Assembly (NCBI RefSeq): GCF_024807655.1
Contig: NZ_JANUCR010000002.1
Location: 186,001-250,000, forward strand
Reading direction: 5' to 3'
Source: Methanococcus voltae
GTDB taxonomy: Archaea > AGJL01 > Methanococci > Methanococcales > Methanococcaceae
Length of the DNA stretch: 64,000 bases
Position numbers and translations under genes: made by a program. Under the pieces are notes generated by a model. That model saw only the letters and a list, made by a program, of their open reading frames with translations, made no database searches and was not told the origin of the DNA. This document shows positions 1 to 9,827 of the stretch, piece after piece; within the stretch, counting starts at the first letter, position 1, and each line of letters starts with the position of its first letter.

Positions 1-71
1 TCAATTGCATTCCTCGGACATATGCCAACGCATGCCCCACAGTAGCCACATTTTAAAGTATTTACTTTCAC
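1..71 (-). CDS. 4Fe-4S ferredoxin-domain protein, N-terminus only
   Basis: Only the first 23 codons are in the window; the gene runs off the left edge. The start is a GTG at 71, preceded by the purine-rich site GGGAGAGGAT. The peptide contains LKCGYCGACVGICPRNAI, a C-x2-C-x2-C-x3-C-P ligand set for one [4Fe-4S] cluster. Such N-terminal ferredoxin domains occur on stand-alone ferredoxins and on FAD-dependent geranylgeranyl-reductase-like proteins of methanococci. The visible part cannot decide between them. Confidence 0.7.
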   Translation of the reverse strand, partial: MKVNTLKCGYCGACVGICPRNAI

Positions 72-718
72 AATATCCTCTCCCAATGTGAAAACAAAAA
101 TAACACATTATATATTAAATTAGATTATTATCGATATTTAAGCTTATTCATATGATTTTAGTTTATTTTTATTATAGAGTAATGTATTTTACTATATCTT
201 CCTATTTATTGCCATTATTTCAAATTTCAATTTTTTTTTGAACTAATGTGATATTATATTAAATGCGCCATTTAACTATAATTTAATAAAATTTGAAGAT
301 TTGAATAATTGCATTATGCAAAATAATTATAATAACTATAAGTGATACTATTTTGCTTAAATATAAAATTGTTAAATAATAATCTATTATTTACGATGCT
401 ATATAATGTTTTATTTTTAATTTAGGTATTATTAATTTATGTACTTGCAATGTTCTTTAAATACTTTTAACTATTTATCCAACCTATGTTTTTATGCTTT
501 TCTATTTTATTTGATGATTTATTTTATAAACTGTTATAATTTAAAGTTATCACCTTATTTAATTAAGTTAAATATCCAAAATAGTTTATTTAATCTAAGC
601 AATATTTAAAATAACGAAGTAAAAATAAAATAAGAATAAAATAAAATAATAATTTTAATTTCAATATTTAAAAATAGATTATAAGTTATAATTATAATTA
701 TAATTATATACCTATATT
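72..718. other. AT-rich intergenic region, no gene seen
   Basis: About 650 bases with no credible ORF on either strand. A TATA-like stretch near 108-120, read on the minus strand, could be the promoter of the ferredoxin-domain gene. At about 680-712 there is a short run of TTATAA/TTATAATTA repeats just beyond the stop of the DUF84 gene, possibly a transcription end. Nothing else can be supported. Confidence 0.5.
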
Positions 719-1438
719 TTAGAATTTAGTAGTCATATTTTGAGCTAATCGGGGAATTAACGCCATAGTAATTGCTTGCTTGCATAAATCTTTTCTAACA
801 ATATTTTCATCAGTTAATTGCCCTATTAACCCCACATTTTTGCCTATTTCAGGATTTCCATATAATTTTCCAGCGATTTCACCACATTCAACGCCTTGCT
901 CAATTCCTGAAAGTATTTCCAAAGGTATTTGAAAGCCTGAAGACGTTCCAACCGTATGCCTGAAGCTATCGTATATCACACAAATATGAATGTCTAACCG
1001 TTTCTCTCCAATTTTTACAATACCTGCTTCTAAACCAATACCATACATCGAAGAAGCTTTATCATAAGCTTCTTTTGCCCTATTGTATGCACCTTGAAAT
1101 GTTTCATCAAATCCAATGGGTTGGTCAGATACTTTACTATCTGCATCTATTGAATTTATTAAAACACTACCTACCGCACGCTCTAAAGCTTCCTGAGCTG
1201 CACTAATTTTAACGGGATTAAGTGTTCCAATAGAAGCGACTCTTAACTTATGTCCGGCAGGACCGCCACGTTGATTCATAGCTTTACTAAGACATTCTTC
1301 ACTTTCGCATAGGATGGTTCCAAATCGATAGGTTTTTGCAGGTTTTCCACATATTTCGCAAATTTTATTTTCAAATGGACTTTTAAAATTATTTTTATTA
1401 TTTTCATTTTTATTATTTTCAATTTTTTTACTACTCAT
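719..1438 (-). CDS. DUF84-family inosine/xanthosine triphosphatase with zinc-ribbon N-terminus
   Basis: The 239-aa protein has a C-terminal DUF84/YjjX-type NTPase core from about residue 64 (RVASIGTLNPVKISAA). Family members hydrolyse non-canonical purine triphosphates such as ITP and XTP, which cleans the nucleotide pool. Core landmarks are GLEAGIVK, GEIAGKLYG and IGLIGQLT-like segments. Ahead of it lies an extension of about 60 residues: a Lys/Asn-rich stretch, then CEICGK...C...C, which looks like a small zinc-binding knuckle. The gene stands alone on the minus strand. The family is well supported; substrate preference is inferred. Confidence 0.8.
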   Translation of the reverse strand: MSSKKIENNKNENNKNNFKSPFENKICEICGKPAKTYRFGTILCESEECLSKAMNQRGGPAGHKLRVASIGTLNPVKISAAQEALERAVGSVLINSIDADSKVSDQPIGFDETFQGAYNRAKEAYDKASSMYGIGLEAGIVKIGEKRLDIHICVIYDSFRHTVGTSSGFQIPLEILSGIEQGVECGEIAGKLYGNPEIGKNVGLIGQLTDENIVRKDLCKQAITMALIPRLAQNMTTKF

Positions 1439-1729
1439 ACAGTATTCCCCTATTTTATTTTATAATTTATTCGATAATTTGATTTACGATACTTATCATT
1501 ATATAATATTAATTAAAAAGGATATCGATATGAATATATCATAATTTTATTGCCACATACATATTTAATTAAAAGAATCCTTAATATAGTATTAAATAAA
1601 TTAATAAATAAATTAACTATTTATACTATTAAACAATGTAAAAATACATATAATAAATATATCTTAACATATGATATTAACATAAAATCATAAAACAACA
1701 ATAAAACAACAATATCCTCGAGGGATTTG

Positions 1730-2872
1730 ATGAAATTGAATACCGAAAAGTTATTAATGATACCTGGACCTACAATGGTTCCAAATGAAGTTTTAAACAC
1801 AATGGCTTTACCCATCATTGGGCACAGAACCGCAGATTATGGTGCACTTTTGGAAGACACAGTGGACAAAATGAAAAAAGTTTTCCAAACAAAATACGAT
1901 GCACACTTAATAACAGGTTCAGGAACTGCAGCAATGGATATGGCAATTTCAAACACCGTGGACAAAGGGGATAAAGTACTAAATATAGTAAATGGAAACT
2001 TTGGAGACAGGTTTTACAAAATTGCAAATACCTACAAAGCAAACACAATGTTGCTCGACAATGAATGGGGCGATATGGCAGACGTTGAGAAAGTTAAAGA
2101 AACACTCGAAGAAAACCCTGATACAAAAGTAGTTACAATCGTTCACAACGAGACATCAACCGGTGTAAAGAACCCTATTGAAGAAATCGGTAAAGTTGTA
2201 AAAGACCACGATGCAATTTACATCGTAGATACAGTTTCATCATTAGGTGGCGACTATGTGGACGTTGATAAATTTAACATTGACATTTGTGTGACTGGTT
2301 CCCAAAAATGTATCGCTGCACCCCCAGGAATGGCGGCTATTTCAGTAAATGATAAAGCTTGGGAAGTTATAAACAAAACGGAAACTAAATCATTCTATTT
2401 AGACATTAAAGCTTACCAGAAAAAATGGGAAAGTAGTAAAGAAACACCTTACACTCCATCTGTATCAATGACCTATGCAATGAACAAGGCATTAGAAATC
2501 GTACTCGATGAAGGTTTAGAAACCAGATTCAAAAGACACGATAAATTTGCAGAAGCTACAAGAGCAGGTTTAGAAGCAATGGGTATTGAATTGTTCGCAA
2601 AAGAAAGAGCAAGGTCAGTAACAGTTACATCTGCTTTATACCCTGAAGGAATAAGTGATAAAGATTTCAGAGGAACTTTAAACAACGATTACGATGTTTT
2701 AGTTGCAGGAGGTCAAGCTCACTTAAAAGGTAAAATCTTCAGAGTAGGGCATATGGGTAGCGTAAAAGAGCACCATATATTAGGTACTTTAGCATTAATA
2801 GAAGCAGGTCTTAAAAAACTTGGATATGACGCAGGTTGTGGCGTTGATGTAGCTAAGGATTACTTATTATAA
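1730..2872 (+). CDS. Class V aminotransferase (aspartate/phosphoserine or alanine-glyoxylate type)
   Basis: This 380-aa PLP enzyme opens with the class V signature MIPGPTMVPNEVL. The PLP lysine lies in VTGSQKCIAAPPG (about K193), and the cofactor aspartate in IVDTVSSLGGD. Its Methanocaldococcus relative MJ0959 is known as a broad-specificity aspartate aminotransferase that supplies phosphoserine in Methanococcales, so a role in serine/phosphoserine synthesis is likely. I chose ATG 1730 over the in-frame TTG at 1727 because GAGGG at 1720-1724 is then 5 nt away. The gene is monocistronic. Confidence 0.85.
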   Translation: MKLNTEKLLMIPGPTMVPNEVLNTMALPIIGHRTADYGALLEDTVDKMKKVFQTKYDAHLITGSGTAAMDMAISNTVDKGDKVLNIVNGNFGDRFYKIANTYKANTMLLDNEWGDMADVEKVKETLEENPDTKVVTIVHNETSTGVKNPIEEIGKVVKDHDAIYIVDTVSSLGGDYVDVDKFNIDICVTGSQKCIAAPPGMAAISVNDKAWEVINKTETKSFYLDIKAYQKKWESSKETPYTPSVSMTYAMNKALEIVLDEGLETRFKRHDKFAEATRAGLEAMGIELFAKERARSVTVTSALYPEGISDKDFRGTLNNDYDVLVAGGQAHLKGKIFRVGHMGSVKEHHILGTLALIEAGLKKLGYDAGCGVDVAKDYLL

Positions 2873-2988
2873 TTTTTAAATATGCTGTAATAAAATATAA
2901 TATAAAAAATAATATTTAATTAAATTAATTAAATTTAGTTATTTTAATTATTTATTTTAATTATTTATTTTTAATCCTTTTTTAATCC

Positions 2989-3630
2989 TTAAATTAATTC
3001 CACAAAGTTTTCAATCATTTTTAAACCAGATTTACCACTTTTTTCAGGGTGGAACTGTGTAGCATAAATATCGTCTTTATTAACGGCACAGGTAAATTCT
3101 GTACCATAATCGCAAGTTCCTGCGATTATTTTTTCATCAAAAGTTTTTACATAATAGGAGTGGACAAAATAGAAGTAATCATTATCTTTTATCCCTTCAA
3201 ATAATGGTATATCCAAAACCTGTTTAACGTTATTCCAACCCATATGTGGTATTTTAGGAGCATTTACAAATTTAACAACTTCTCCGTTGAATACACCTAA
3301 ACCTTCGCCTTTACTTTCCTCACTTTTTTCAAAAAGTAATTGCATACCCACGCAAACACCTAAAAATGGTACTTTACCAATATTTTGGACAATTAATTCT
3401 TTTAAATTTGTACAATCCGTGTTTAATTTATCGCAGACTTTTTCATCAAATTTTACGGCTTCTATATTTTTTACGGAGTCTCCAAAGTTTCCAACGCCCG
3501 GTAAAACAAGTTTATCCGCTGATAAAATTACTTCGGGGTTATTTGTAAGTTTAACGTCTTTTTCGTAAATTGAAAACGCTTTTTCGATACTTCTTAAGTT
3601 TCCGGCATTGTAATCAATAATTGCAATCAT
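2989..3630 (-). CDS. hisH: Imidazole glycerol phosphate synthase, glutamine amidotransferase subunit
   Basis: A 213-aa class I glutamine amidotransferase. HisH hydrolyses glutamine and passes ammonia to HisF to make IGP and AICAR in histidine synthesis. The nucleophile is Cys93 in LGVCVGMQLLF; the other catalytic residues are His194 and Glu196 in FHPEKSG. The N-terminal IIDYNAGNLRS is typical of HisH. Length is normal for the family. hisF is not next to it here; histidine genes are scattered in methanococci. Confidence 0.93.
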   Translation of the reverse strand: MIAIIDYNAGNLRSIEKAFSIYEKDVKLTNNPEVILSADKLVLPGVGNFGDSVKNIEAVKFDEKVCDKLNTDCTNLKELIVQNIGKVPFLGVCVGMQLLFEKSEESKGEGLGVFNGEVVKFVNAPKIPHMGWNNVKQVLDIPLFEGIKDNDYFYFVHSYYVKTFDEKIIAGTCDYGTEFTCAVNKDDIYATQFHPEKSGKSGLKMIENFVELI

Positions 3631-3890
3631 AATTTCACACGCTCTATGTATAATGTTTGATAATGTTTAATTTAATGGTAATTCCAATAAAATGACATAT
3701 ATTCTAATTTACATAAAAATACGTAATTATACTATATATACATATTTTAATATTAATTTGCCAAATTAAAATATCAAGAACTATGTATATTTTTGTAAAA
3801 ATTATATATGACTAAAAGAGTATATCTCAATGGATTATAACAATACATAACAATAAAATAAAAAATTAATAAAAAATTATGTTAAATAAG

Positions 3891-4436
3891 TTAATAAAAT
3901 TCTTCTTCAAGTTCTTTTAACGTTGTTAATATTTTATTAAATGCTGTGTAAGCATCATCAATTTTCTTTAAACCGGTTATTACAACCTTACCGCTACCAA
4001 ATATTAACACTACAACTTTAGGGTCGCTTAATATGTAAACTAAACCAGGGAACTGCTCTGGTTCATATTCTGTACATTCCAATGTGGAAATATCGTCTAA
4101 GTTAGGTTCCATACCTAATTCGGTTGTGGCAACCATATTTTGAATGCTAACTTCAGGATTATCAATTATTTCCATACCAGCTTCTTTAAGTTCTGCAATT
4201 ATCTTTTTAATTGCTATTTCAGCGTCTGATTTACTTTTAGCACCAGTACAGTTTAATTTACCACTTCTAAATATCAACAATGCAACTTTAGGGTCGCTTA
4301 ATCTACACACTAAACCAGGAAACTGCTCTGGTTCATATTCTGCGTTGTCTAAAACATCTGCAGCATATTCTAAGTCTATATCTGTTCCTATTTGTGTAGA
4401 AACTACCACGTTAACAATCTTTATTTCAGGCTCCAT
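3891..4436 (-). CDS. tbp: TATA-box-binding protein
   Basis: The 181-aa archaeal TBP has its two pseudo-symmetric repeats of about 90 residues. Each carries the EYEPEQFPGLV block followed by a SDPKV-x-LLIF/VLIF strand and a GKLNCTG or GKVVITG turn. The protein binds box A and recruits TFB and RNA polymerase. The ORF extends upstream to a GTG at 4445, but that lies within the ribosome binding site GGTGAG, so ATG 4436 is chosen. It ends in the acidic tail ELEEEFY. Confidence 0.95.
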   Translation of the reverse strand: MEPEIKIVNVVVSTQIGTDIDLEYAADVLDNAEYEPEQFPGLVCRLSDPKVALLIFRSGKLNCTGAKSKSDAEIAIKKIIAELKEAGMEIIDNPEVSIQNMVATTELGMEPNLDDISTLECTEYEPEQFPGLVYILSDPKVVVLIFGSGKVVITGLKKIDDAYTAFNKILTTLKELEEEFY

Positions 4437-4777
4437 ATCTCTCACCTATATTACGTATAATATAAGTTTTATTTATATAGTATATAAATGTATTTATATA
4501 CTTTTATAAAAATGTTATAATTAAATGTTTCAAAATTCTAACAATTTAAAAATTAATGATAAAAATAATAGTACCAATATTGATAAGGATAATAATACCT
4601 AAATATATTTAGATATATCAATTATATGGGTTATAAAAAATAATTCTTATGATTAGTATCATTTCTAATTAATTTGTCAAAATATAACTTGTAAAAAAGC
4701 GTTGATTAAATAATTTCTAATTAAATTTTAATAATATATATTGTTAAAAGAAATAAAAATATTCGGATATAATTTAA
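4437..4777. other. Intergenic region between tbp and rpl12
   Basis: About 340 AT-rich bases between the tbp start and the rpl12 stop. It holds the tbp promoter at its left end and otherwise no ORF, RNA gene or clear terminator that I can recognise. Confidence 0.4.
4471..4489 (-). promoter_or_regulatory. Two abutting TATA boxes upstream of tbp
   Basis: On the minus strand ATTTATATAC (4480-4489) is followed directly by CTATATAAAT (4471-4480), 35-55 nt upstream of the tbp start codon. Either would place a start site some 10-30 nt before the ATG. Two TBP sites end to end on the TBP gene could permit autoregulation; that is inference. Confidence 0.5.
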
Positions 4778-5077
4778 TTATCCGAATAAAGCACCTAAAC
4801 CAGCTGCTGCTGCAGCACCGGTGTCTTCTTTTTTCTCTTCTTTTTTCTCTTCTGCTGGAGCTTCAGCTGCTGGAGCTGCTGCTGCAACTGCTACTGGAGC
4901 TGCTGCTGCTTTTGCGATAGCTTCTGCAATGTCTACTCCTTCTAAAGCAGCAACTAATGCTTTAACTCTTGCATCGTCTGCTTCGATACCAGCTGCGGTT
5001 AAAACTGCTTTAACTGCATCTTCTGTAATTTCTTTATCTGCTGAGTTTAATAATAAAGCTGCGTATATGTATTCCAT
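4778..5077 (-). CDS. rpl12: Ribosomal stalk protein L12 (P1)
   Basis: A 99-aa archaeal P1/L12: the N-terminal dimerisation region ([20 protein letters not shown]), an Ala-rich hinge, then a charged [10 protein letters not shown] tail ending in LGALFG, which recruits translation factors. I start it at ATG 5077, six bases after GAGGTG; the upstream ATG at 5086 lies before that site. It follows the L10 gene after 237 bp, and a TATA-like sequence at about 5153-5164 could give it its own promoter besides read-through from L1-L10. Confidence 0.95.
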   Translation of the reverse strand: MEYIYAALLLNSADKEITEDAVKAVLTAAGIEADDARVKALVAALEGVDIAEAIAKAAAAPVAVAAAAPAAEAPAEEKKEEKKEDTGAAAAAGLGALFG

Positions 5078-5314
5078 AAAGTACACCTCAAATACTAATA
5101 ATTTACTTCTTTTTGTGTTTTTATAATTATTAGTTTTCAGATAATCTATTAAAGTATATATAATTTTTCAATACATACTTAGATTTTTTAAATCGTTATT
5201 GTTTCCTTTATTAAATTCTATAATTAATTATATTAAATTATATGCTTAGTACAATTTTAATACATTAATTTATTTACTTAATTAAATTAAGTAAGTTAAA
5301 TAAAAGCTAAGGAT

Positions 5315-6325
5315 TTAGAATAATAAACCCATACCTACTGATGCAGGAGCTTCTTCTTTTTTCTCTTCTTCCGCAGGAGCTTCTTCAGCTGCTGGAGCTT
5401 CAGATACTGCTTCTGAACCACTTACCATTGATTGTAATTCCTCATCTAAAGCATCATCACCAGCTAATTTAGCAACTGCTAACATTTGAGCGTTAGCTTT
5501 TCCTATAATAGCGTCTGAGGTTTCTGATGTTAAGAATGCACTTTCAACTGATACAGCCTTAGCATTGGAGAATGCTTTTTGAACGATTGTTTCAATTGTT
5601 TCTGCAGTAGGAATTGCTGCATTAACTGATAAGTTAAATGCACCTGTGTAAGCATTTTGTAATTTAGCGAGGAATTCATCCTCATCAATTTTTAACACAC
5701 TGGAGTCGTAAATGATTCCATCTTCATAAACGCCCAATACGTTTAAACCTACTTCCATAGGTTTAATATCTAATTTTGATAATACCACAGCTAATTTAGC
5801 GGATACTACATCTCCTTCTTTAGCAACAATTGTATCTTCTTTGATTCCAATTTTACCTTTCTCGATTGCAGCAGGTAAACCTACAGCTTTCAATTCACTT
5901 AAAAATGGTCCAGGTGGCATACCTGTTGAACCAGCTTTAATTTCAATATCACAAGGTGCAGTAGCGCCAGCTTTAATTGGTGCAGGGCTTTTGCTCTCGT
6001 TAAGAGTCTTGTAAAGTTTGAATGGGTTCATTTCGGTTGCAATGATTGCAGCACCTTTTTCCAAACAATCTACTAATTTTGTAAATGAAGGATTATTTGT
6101 TTCCTCAGCGACTTCTTCAATCGCTCTTTTCATCAATGTATTTCTTGACATTCTCAAAGTCATTAAGTCTCTGATGTTGTCTCTAATTTCTTGAAGTTGA
6201 ACTGAAGGAACTTCCATCATGTCAATAATTGCAACTACGTTACCACTTTTAAGTAAGTCTTTCAATGCGTTAACTTCATCTACTTTCCAAGAGGCAATCT
6301 TATGTTCTGATTTTACTTCGCTCAT
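5315..6325 (-). CDS. rplP0: Ribosomal stalk base protein L10 (P0)
   Basis: This 336-aa P0 protein binds 23S rRNA and anchors L12 dimers. An N-terminal rRNA-binding domain ([27 protein letters not shown]) is followed by the archaeal insertion ([20 protein letters not shown]), helical L12-binding spines near 210-290 and an acidic tail ending in GMGLLF, matching the L12 tail. The ATG follows GAGGGG. It lies 13 bp after the L1 stop, so the two are co-transcribed. Confidence 0.96.
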   Translation of the reverse strand: MSEVKSEHKIASWKVDEVNALKDLLKSGNVVAIIDMMEVPSVQLQEIRDNIRDLMTLRMSRNTLMKRAIEEVAEETNNPSFTKLVDCLEKGAAIIATEMNPFKLYKTLNESKSPAPIKAGATAPCDIEIKAGSTGMPPGPFLSELKAVGLPAAIEKGKIGIKEDTIVAKEGDVVSAKLAVVLSKLDIKPMEVGLNVLGVYEDGIIYDSSVLKIDEDEFLAKLQNAYTGAFNLSVNAAIPTAETIETIVQKAFSNAKAVSVESAFLTSETSDAIIGKANAQMLAVAKLAGDDALDEELQSMVSGSEAVSEAPAAEEAPAEEEKKEEAPASVGMGLLF

Positions 6326-6338
6326 AATCTCAACCCCT

Positions 6339-6980
6339 CTACTTTTCTATCGGTGCTGAAGCACCCATGGTAAGTTTTGTAAATGCACTTTTAACGTGGT
6401 AAAGTCCTTTTTCATACTTCCTAGCAACAGTATTTAATACTGTTTCGATGTTTGCTGCAAGTTCTTCATCACTCATTGATTCTTTACCTACGTAAACCTG
6501 GAAAAATGCTTTATCTCTTGTGTTGATGCTAATAGTTTTACCAAATCTTTCAACTAATGGTTTAAGATTTGCATTAGCAGGAACAGGTTGAGGCATTTTA
6601 CCTCTTGGACCTAAAACGGCACCCAAGGATTTACCTACAATAGGCATCATATCTGCTTGTGCAATAAAGAACTGGTTTGCGTTAGCTAATTTCTTAGCTT
6701 GTTTTTTATTTTTTCCTAATTCTTCTAATTCTTCCTGTCTAATTACAGTGAGGCCCATGCTTTCAGCTTGAGCTGCTAAATCTCCCTTAGCAATCACAGC
6801 GATGTTGATTTCTTTTCCTAAACCACTTGGGAGTACGATTTGTTGTTTCATCCTGTTTTCAGGTCTTGACAAATCAAGCTCTTTGAGGTTTATGATAAGG
6901 TCAACAGACTGTGTGAAGTTTCGCGGCTTTGCTGAATTTCGAGCCTCCTTCACTGCGTTTAATATGTTTACACTATCCAT
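6339..6980 (-). CDS. rpl1: Ribosomal protein L1
   Basis: A 213-aa L1, the protein of the mobile L1 stalk of the large subunit. Landmarks are [31 protein letters not shown] (the family signature) and [16 protein letters not shown] near the end. The ORF is open upstream, but ATG 6980 follows a strong AGGAGG and matches the family start [10 protein letters not shown]. First gene of L1-L10-L12. In M. vannielii, L1 represses its own translation by binding a hairpin just inside the gene; a matching hairpin is present (see 6913-6953). Confidence 0.96.
   Translation of the reverse strand: MDSVNILNAVKEARNSAKPRNFTQSVDLIINLKELDLSRPENRMKQQIVLPSGLGKEINIAVIAKGDLAAQAESMGLTVIRQEELEELGKNKKQAKKLANANQFFIAQADMMPIVGKSLGAVLGPRGKMPQPVPANANLKPLVERFGKTISINTRDKAFFQVYVGKESMSDEELAANIETVLNTVARKYEKGLYHVKSAFTKLTMGASAPIEK
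6913..6953 (-). promoter_or_regulatory. Probable L1 autoregulatory mRNA hairpin
   Basis: In the L1 mRNA, 27 nt after the A of the start codon, GTGAAG pairs with CTTCAC as the outer stem. Inside it, GGCT pairs with AGCC around a loop, leaving an asymmetric internal loop containing GCGAAA. M. vannielii L1 is known to bind a structural mimic of its 23S site about 30 nt inside its coding sequence, so position and shape agree. The pairing is visible here; the binding is inferred by homology. Confidence 0.65.
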
Positions 6981-7051
6981 TGTGTAGCCTCCTGTAATTG
7001 TCATATGACTTTTCAGTCTTAACATGGAGCAAACATAATATTGATTAACTA

Positions 7052-7060
7052 TTATATAAA
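7052..7060 (-). promoter_or_regulatory. Box A promoter of the L1-L10 operon
   Basis: TTTATATAA on the minus strand, about 25 bases before a TTTGC start-like motif near 7030. That would give a leader of about 50 nt ahead of the L1 ATG at 6980. Confidence 0.5.
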
Positions 7061-7196
7061 TATTACTACCTTAAATATATATTTTAAAAATTTAAAAAAT
7101 AATGATATTATTAAAAATGTTAAGATTATTAAAAATATGTTATCTAAAAAATAAAAATTTAATGTATTATTATGTATTTTTAGGGAATTATTTGAG

Positions 7197-7721
7197 TTAT
7201 GGGACAATATAACCTCTATTAATTTTATTTGCGGTGTTATAAGCTTCACAGACTGCATATAACCAAACAATTGGTAACATAATAAACCCAATTAATATGG
7301 CTATGGCAAAGAATGATATAACGAATAATACTATAATAATAATTCCTTTTATTATTTCACCATTGTATATTTGACCTAAACCCGGTATAAAAAAGGATAA
7401 TATTGCAGCAAGCGCTGGACTTTTAATATATCTGTTAAAACCTGCAGGATAGCCCATATTAGTATTTTTATTAATATTTGAACTAATATTTGTATTTTTG
7501 GCTTCTGATTCACTATCGCTCTCACTCTCACTCTGGGAATCAGACGCACTTGTAACATTCGTATCATTATTATTTTCATTGTTAATAGTTATTGAAGGAA
7601 CATTATATGAATTTTTTAAGTCCTGGAGTGTGTCAGAACAAAATTTATTGCATTGAGGACACACATCTTCGTCGTTTTCTAATTTGAAACCACAATGTTG
7701 ACAATACTTTATTTCTGCCAT
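7197..7721 (-). CDS. Zinc-ribbon/TM2-domain membrane protein
   Basis: The 174-aa protein has three parts. Residues 1-30 form a zinc ribbon (CQHCG...CPQCNKFC). Residues about 35-90 form a low-complexity linker rich in Ser, Asp, Glu and Asn. The C-terminus is a TM2-like domain with two or three hydrophobic segments (SFFIPGLGQIYNGEIIKG...). Function is unknown; TM2 proteins sit in the cell membrane. ATG 7721 is chosen because GGTGAAATA precedes it; the longer frame begins upstream of that site. Orphan gene. Confidence 0.75.
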   Translation of the reverse strand: MAEIKYCQHCGFKLENDEDVCPQCNKFCSDTLQDLKNSYNVPSITINNENNNDTNVTSASDSQSESESDSESEAKNTNISSNINKNTNMGYPAGFNRYIKSPALAAILSFFIPGLGQIYNGEIIKGIIIIVLFVISFFAIAILIGFIMLPIVWLYAVCEAYNTANKINRGYIVP

Positions 7722-7997
7722 TATTTCACCGTAAAACAATATAATCTACCACATAATAATATAAGTTAAATTTTTAGGTATGTGGCGTTATTTAATATTT
7801 TTTATTATTATAATATTTATAAAGATATATCTAATTTATTTATATCCTAAATTATACTACTTTATTCAATAAATATATTACTATTTATTTTAACGTTTAA
7901 ATCTAAAAAATAAAAATATTTATTTAAAATATTTAATCTTATAAATGTATTAAAAATTGAAAAAAATAAATATGGAGTATTTAATTTAAATAATGCC

Positions 7998-9065
7998 TTA
8001 TTCAATTTCATCCCATGAGATATATTCGTATTTAATATTCAATTTATCCCACGAAATTGGGTCGTATTCGAGTTCGTAGCTGTCGGAACCTTTTGGAATT
8101 TCGTATATTAATAAACCGCTGGTTTTACCGCCGTTTCTTAAATCTACACTTTCCAAATGGTTTTCTAAGCTGTATGTATCTGAAGCATATGAATATCCTA
8201 CGCCATCAACAATTGCATCAAAGTACAATGGGCTTGTTGATATCTCATCATATCCATTATTTTCAATGGAAATATATGTGATAAGGTATGTTTTACCAGA
8301 TGGGGCTTCTCTTGTGTATTCATAACTTCCAATATTGTAGTTAAATGATTCAGTCACTGTAGCTGCAGTTATGATGTTTACAGAGTCTGAATCTGTATCA
8401 TCATTTGAAGTAGTAGGTGTTGACTTTTCAGCACCGGTATTTGAACTTGAAGCAGCAGCTTTTTGAGCTTCTTCAATATCTACATCTTCAGGATTGTATA
8501 TTATATTCAATTTATCCCACGTAATTGGGTTATATTCAATGCTATATGTTGAACTACTATCTTCTGGAATTTCAAATGCTAATGAACCGCTGGTTTTACC
8601 ACCGTTTCTTAAATTTACACTGTCTAAATCATTTTCTAAGCTATAACTATCAATACTGTAGTCATATTCTACGCCATCAACAATTGCATCAAAGTACAAT
8701 GGATTTACGCTAATTTCATCATATCCATTGTTATATACTGTAATATCAACAATTAAGTATTTTTTACCATCTGCAGCTTCTTCTTTACCATAACTTCCAT
8801 CAAAGCTTTTAGTGGAGTATGCTTCATAAAATACTGCGACGTATTCGTCAGGTAGCCCTTCTTCTACGGGTTCCTCAGTTTTAGGTTTTTCATCATCTTT
8901 AGTTTCTTCGTTTTCTTTAGGTTCGGTATTATCGTTTGTGCTGGTTTTTTCCACTACTACATCATCAGCACTATCTGATGACGAAGAAGAGACGCAACCG
9001 CTACACATTACAACGAGGGATACCATAACACAAAGAAAAATTTTTAATATATTATTATTTTTCAT
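7998..9065 (-). CDS. Lipoprotein with two DUF4352-like domains
   Basis: This 355-aa protein has a lipoprotein signal: Lys/Asn-rich start, hydrophobic core, lipobox MCSGC near residue 23. An acidic/Lys linker follows (about 30-70), then two near-identical beta-rich domains at about 75-195 and 240-350. Each has YLIVDITVYNNGYDEIS or YLITYISIENNGYDEIS followed by PLYFDAIVDGV and LRNGGKTSG. The DNA repeats match at about 8100-8250 and 8575-8725, implying recent tandem duplication. DUF4352 proteins are extracytoplasmic with unknown role. Confidence 0.75.
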   Translation of the reverse strand: MKNNNILKIFLCVMVSLVVMCSGCVSSSSSDSADDVVVEKTSTNDNTEPKENEETKDDEKPKTEEPVEEGLPDEYVAVFYEAYSTKSFDGSYGKEEAADGKKYLIVDITVYNNGYDEISVNPLYFDAIVDGVEYDYSIDSYSLENDLDSVNLRNGGKTSGSLAFEIPEDSSSTYSIEYNPITWDKLNIIYNPEDVDIEEAQKAAASSSNTGAEKSTPTTSNDDTDSDSVNIITAATVTESFNYNIGSYEYTREAPSGKTYLITYISIENNGYDEISTSPLYFDAIVDGVGYSYASDTYSLENHLESVDLRNGGKTSGLLIYEIPKGSDSYELEYDPISWDKLNIKYEYISWDEIE

Positions 9066-9383
9066 AATATGCCTCCAATTTATACATAATTAGATAATAA
9101 AATATTTTATAAATAGGTAGTTATTTAGGATACGAAGGTGCTATTTTATATATGAGTACATTGGTTTGTACGATTTTAAACGTTATTTAGTAATTTTAAC
9201 AAAAAATTACCCGTATATTTATAAAATAGTTGATTTAATATGTTATTTTTTAAAATAAATAAATTTTTGAATAATTATTTTAAAAATAAAAAAGTAATAA
9301 TAATAATAATAATAATATTTGATTAATAAAAAATAGATATTTGTAAATTGTATTTTTAGTATTATATATTATATTATTTTTAA
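9066..9383. other. Intergenic region with ATA microsatellite
   Basis: About 320 bases without a gene. A run of eight or nine TAA/ATA triplets lies at about 9294-9319 downstream of rpoL. Nothing else is recognisable. Confidence 0.5.
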
Positions 9384-9668
9384 TTATAAGTCATTTAGTC
9401 CTTCATCACATAAAGCTATTAAATCGCTTAAACTTTCTTTTAAAATTTCAACTGCATTGGTTCCCTCTACAGTTTCTAAAACTAAAAGAGGATTTGAAAT
9501 ATATTTACCGCTTTCAGGGTCTAAAACAGGGTGTTCAACATTGTAAGAAGCCATTATAACGTTTTCTTTTGACAATAAAATATCTTTTAGTATATTTGGT
9601 AATGAGTGGTCTTCGTTTGTTAATTCAAATTCCAAATAGTTTTCCGCTTGTTTTGTAATTTTAATCAT
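9384..9668 (-). CDS. rpoL: DNA-directed RNA polymerase subunit L (Rpo11)
   Basis: A 94-aa RpoL, which pairs with RpoD in the assembly platform of archaeal RNA polymerase (the eukaryotic Rpb11 counterpart). The core ELTNEDHSLPNILKDILL and the ...YNVEHPVLDP segment are diagnostic. The ATG is preceded by GGTGAAAAT. Upstream are a DUF2067-like gene and tyrS, the same neighbours as around MJ0387-MJ0389 in Methanocaldococcus. Confidence 0.95.
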   Translation of the reverse strand: MIKITKQAENYLEFELTNEDHSLPNILKDILLSKENVIMASYNVEHPVLDPESGKYISNPLLVLETVEGTNAVEILKESLSDLIALCDEGLNDL

Positions 9669-9827
9669 ATTTTCACCGATACAGTCAAGTTTTAATTAAT
9701 TCTAAACTTTTAACTTTTTAAATTTAATAATTTTTAGATATTAGTAATTATATAGTCTATATTTTATTTATATAATTTATTATAATTTATCATACATTAC
9801 CATAGGTATATTCTTATATTTATATAT

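Noticed and set aside
1621-1818. Minus-strand 65-codon ORF over the aminotransferase start
   Set aside because: Overlaps the start of a clear gene on the other strand, has no ribosome binding site and has AT-driven composition. Similar antisense frames over most genes were rejected for the same reason.
9294-9319. ATA microsatellite as a phase-variation switch
   Set aside because: It lies downstream of the rpoL stop and outside any promoter or reading frame that I can see.
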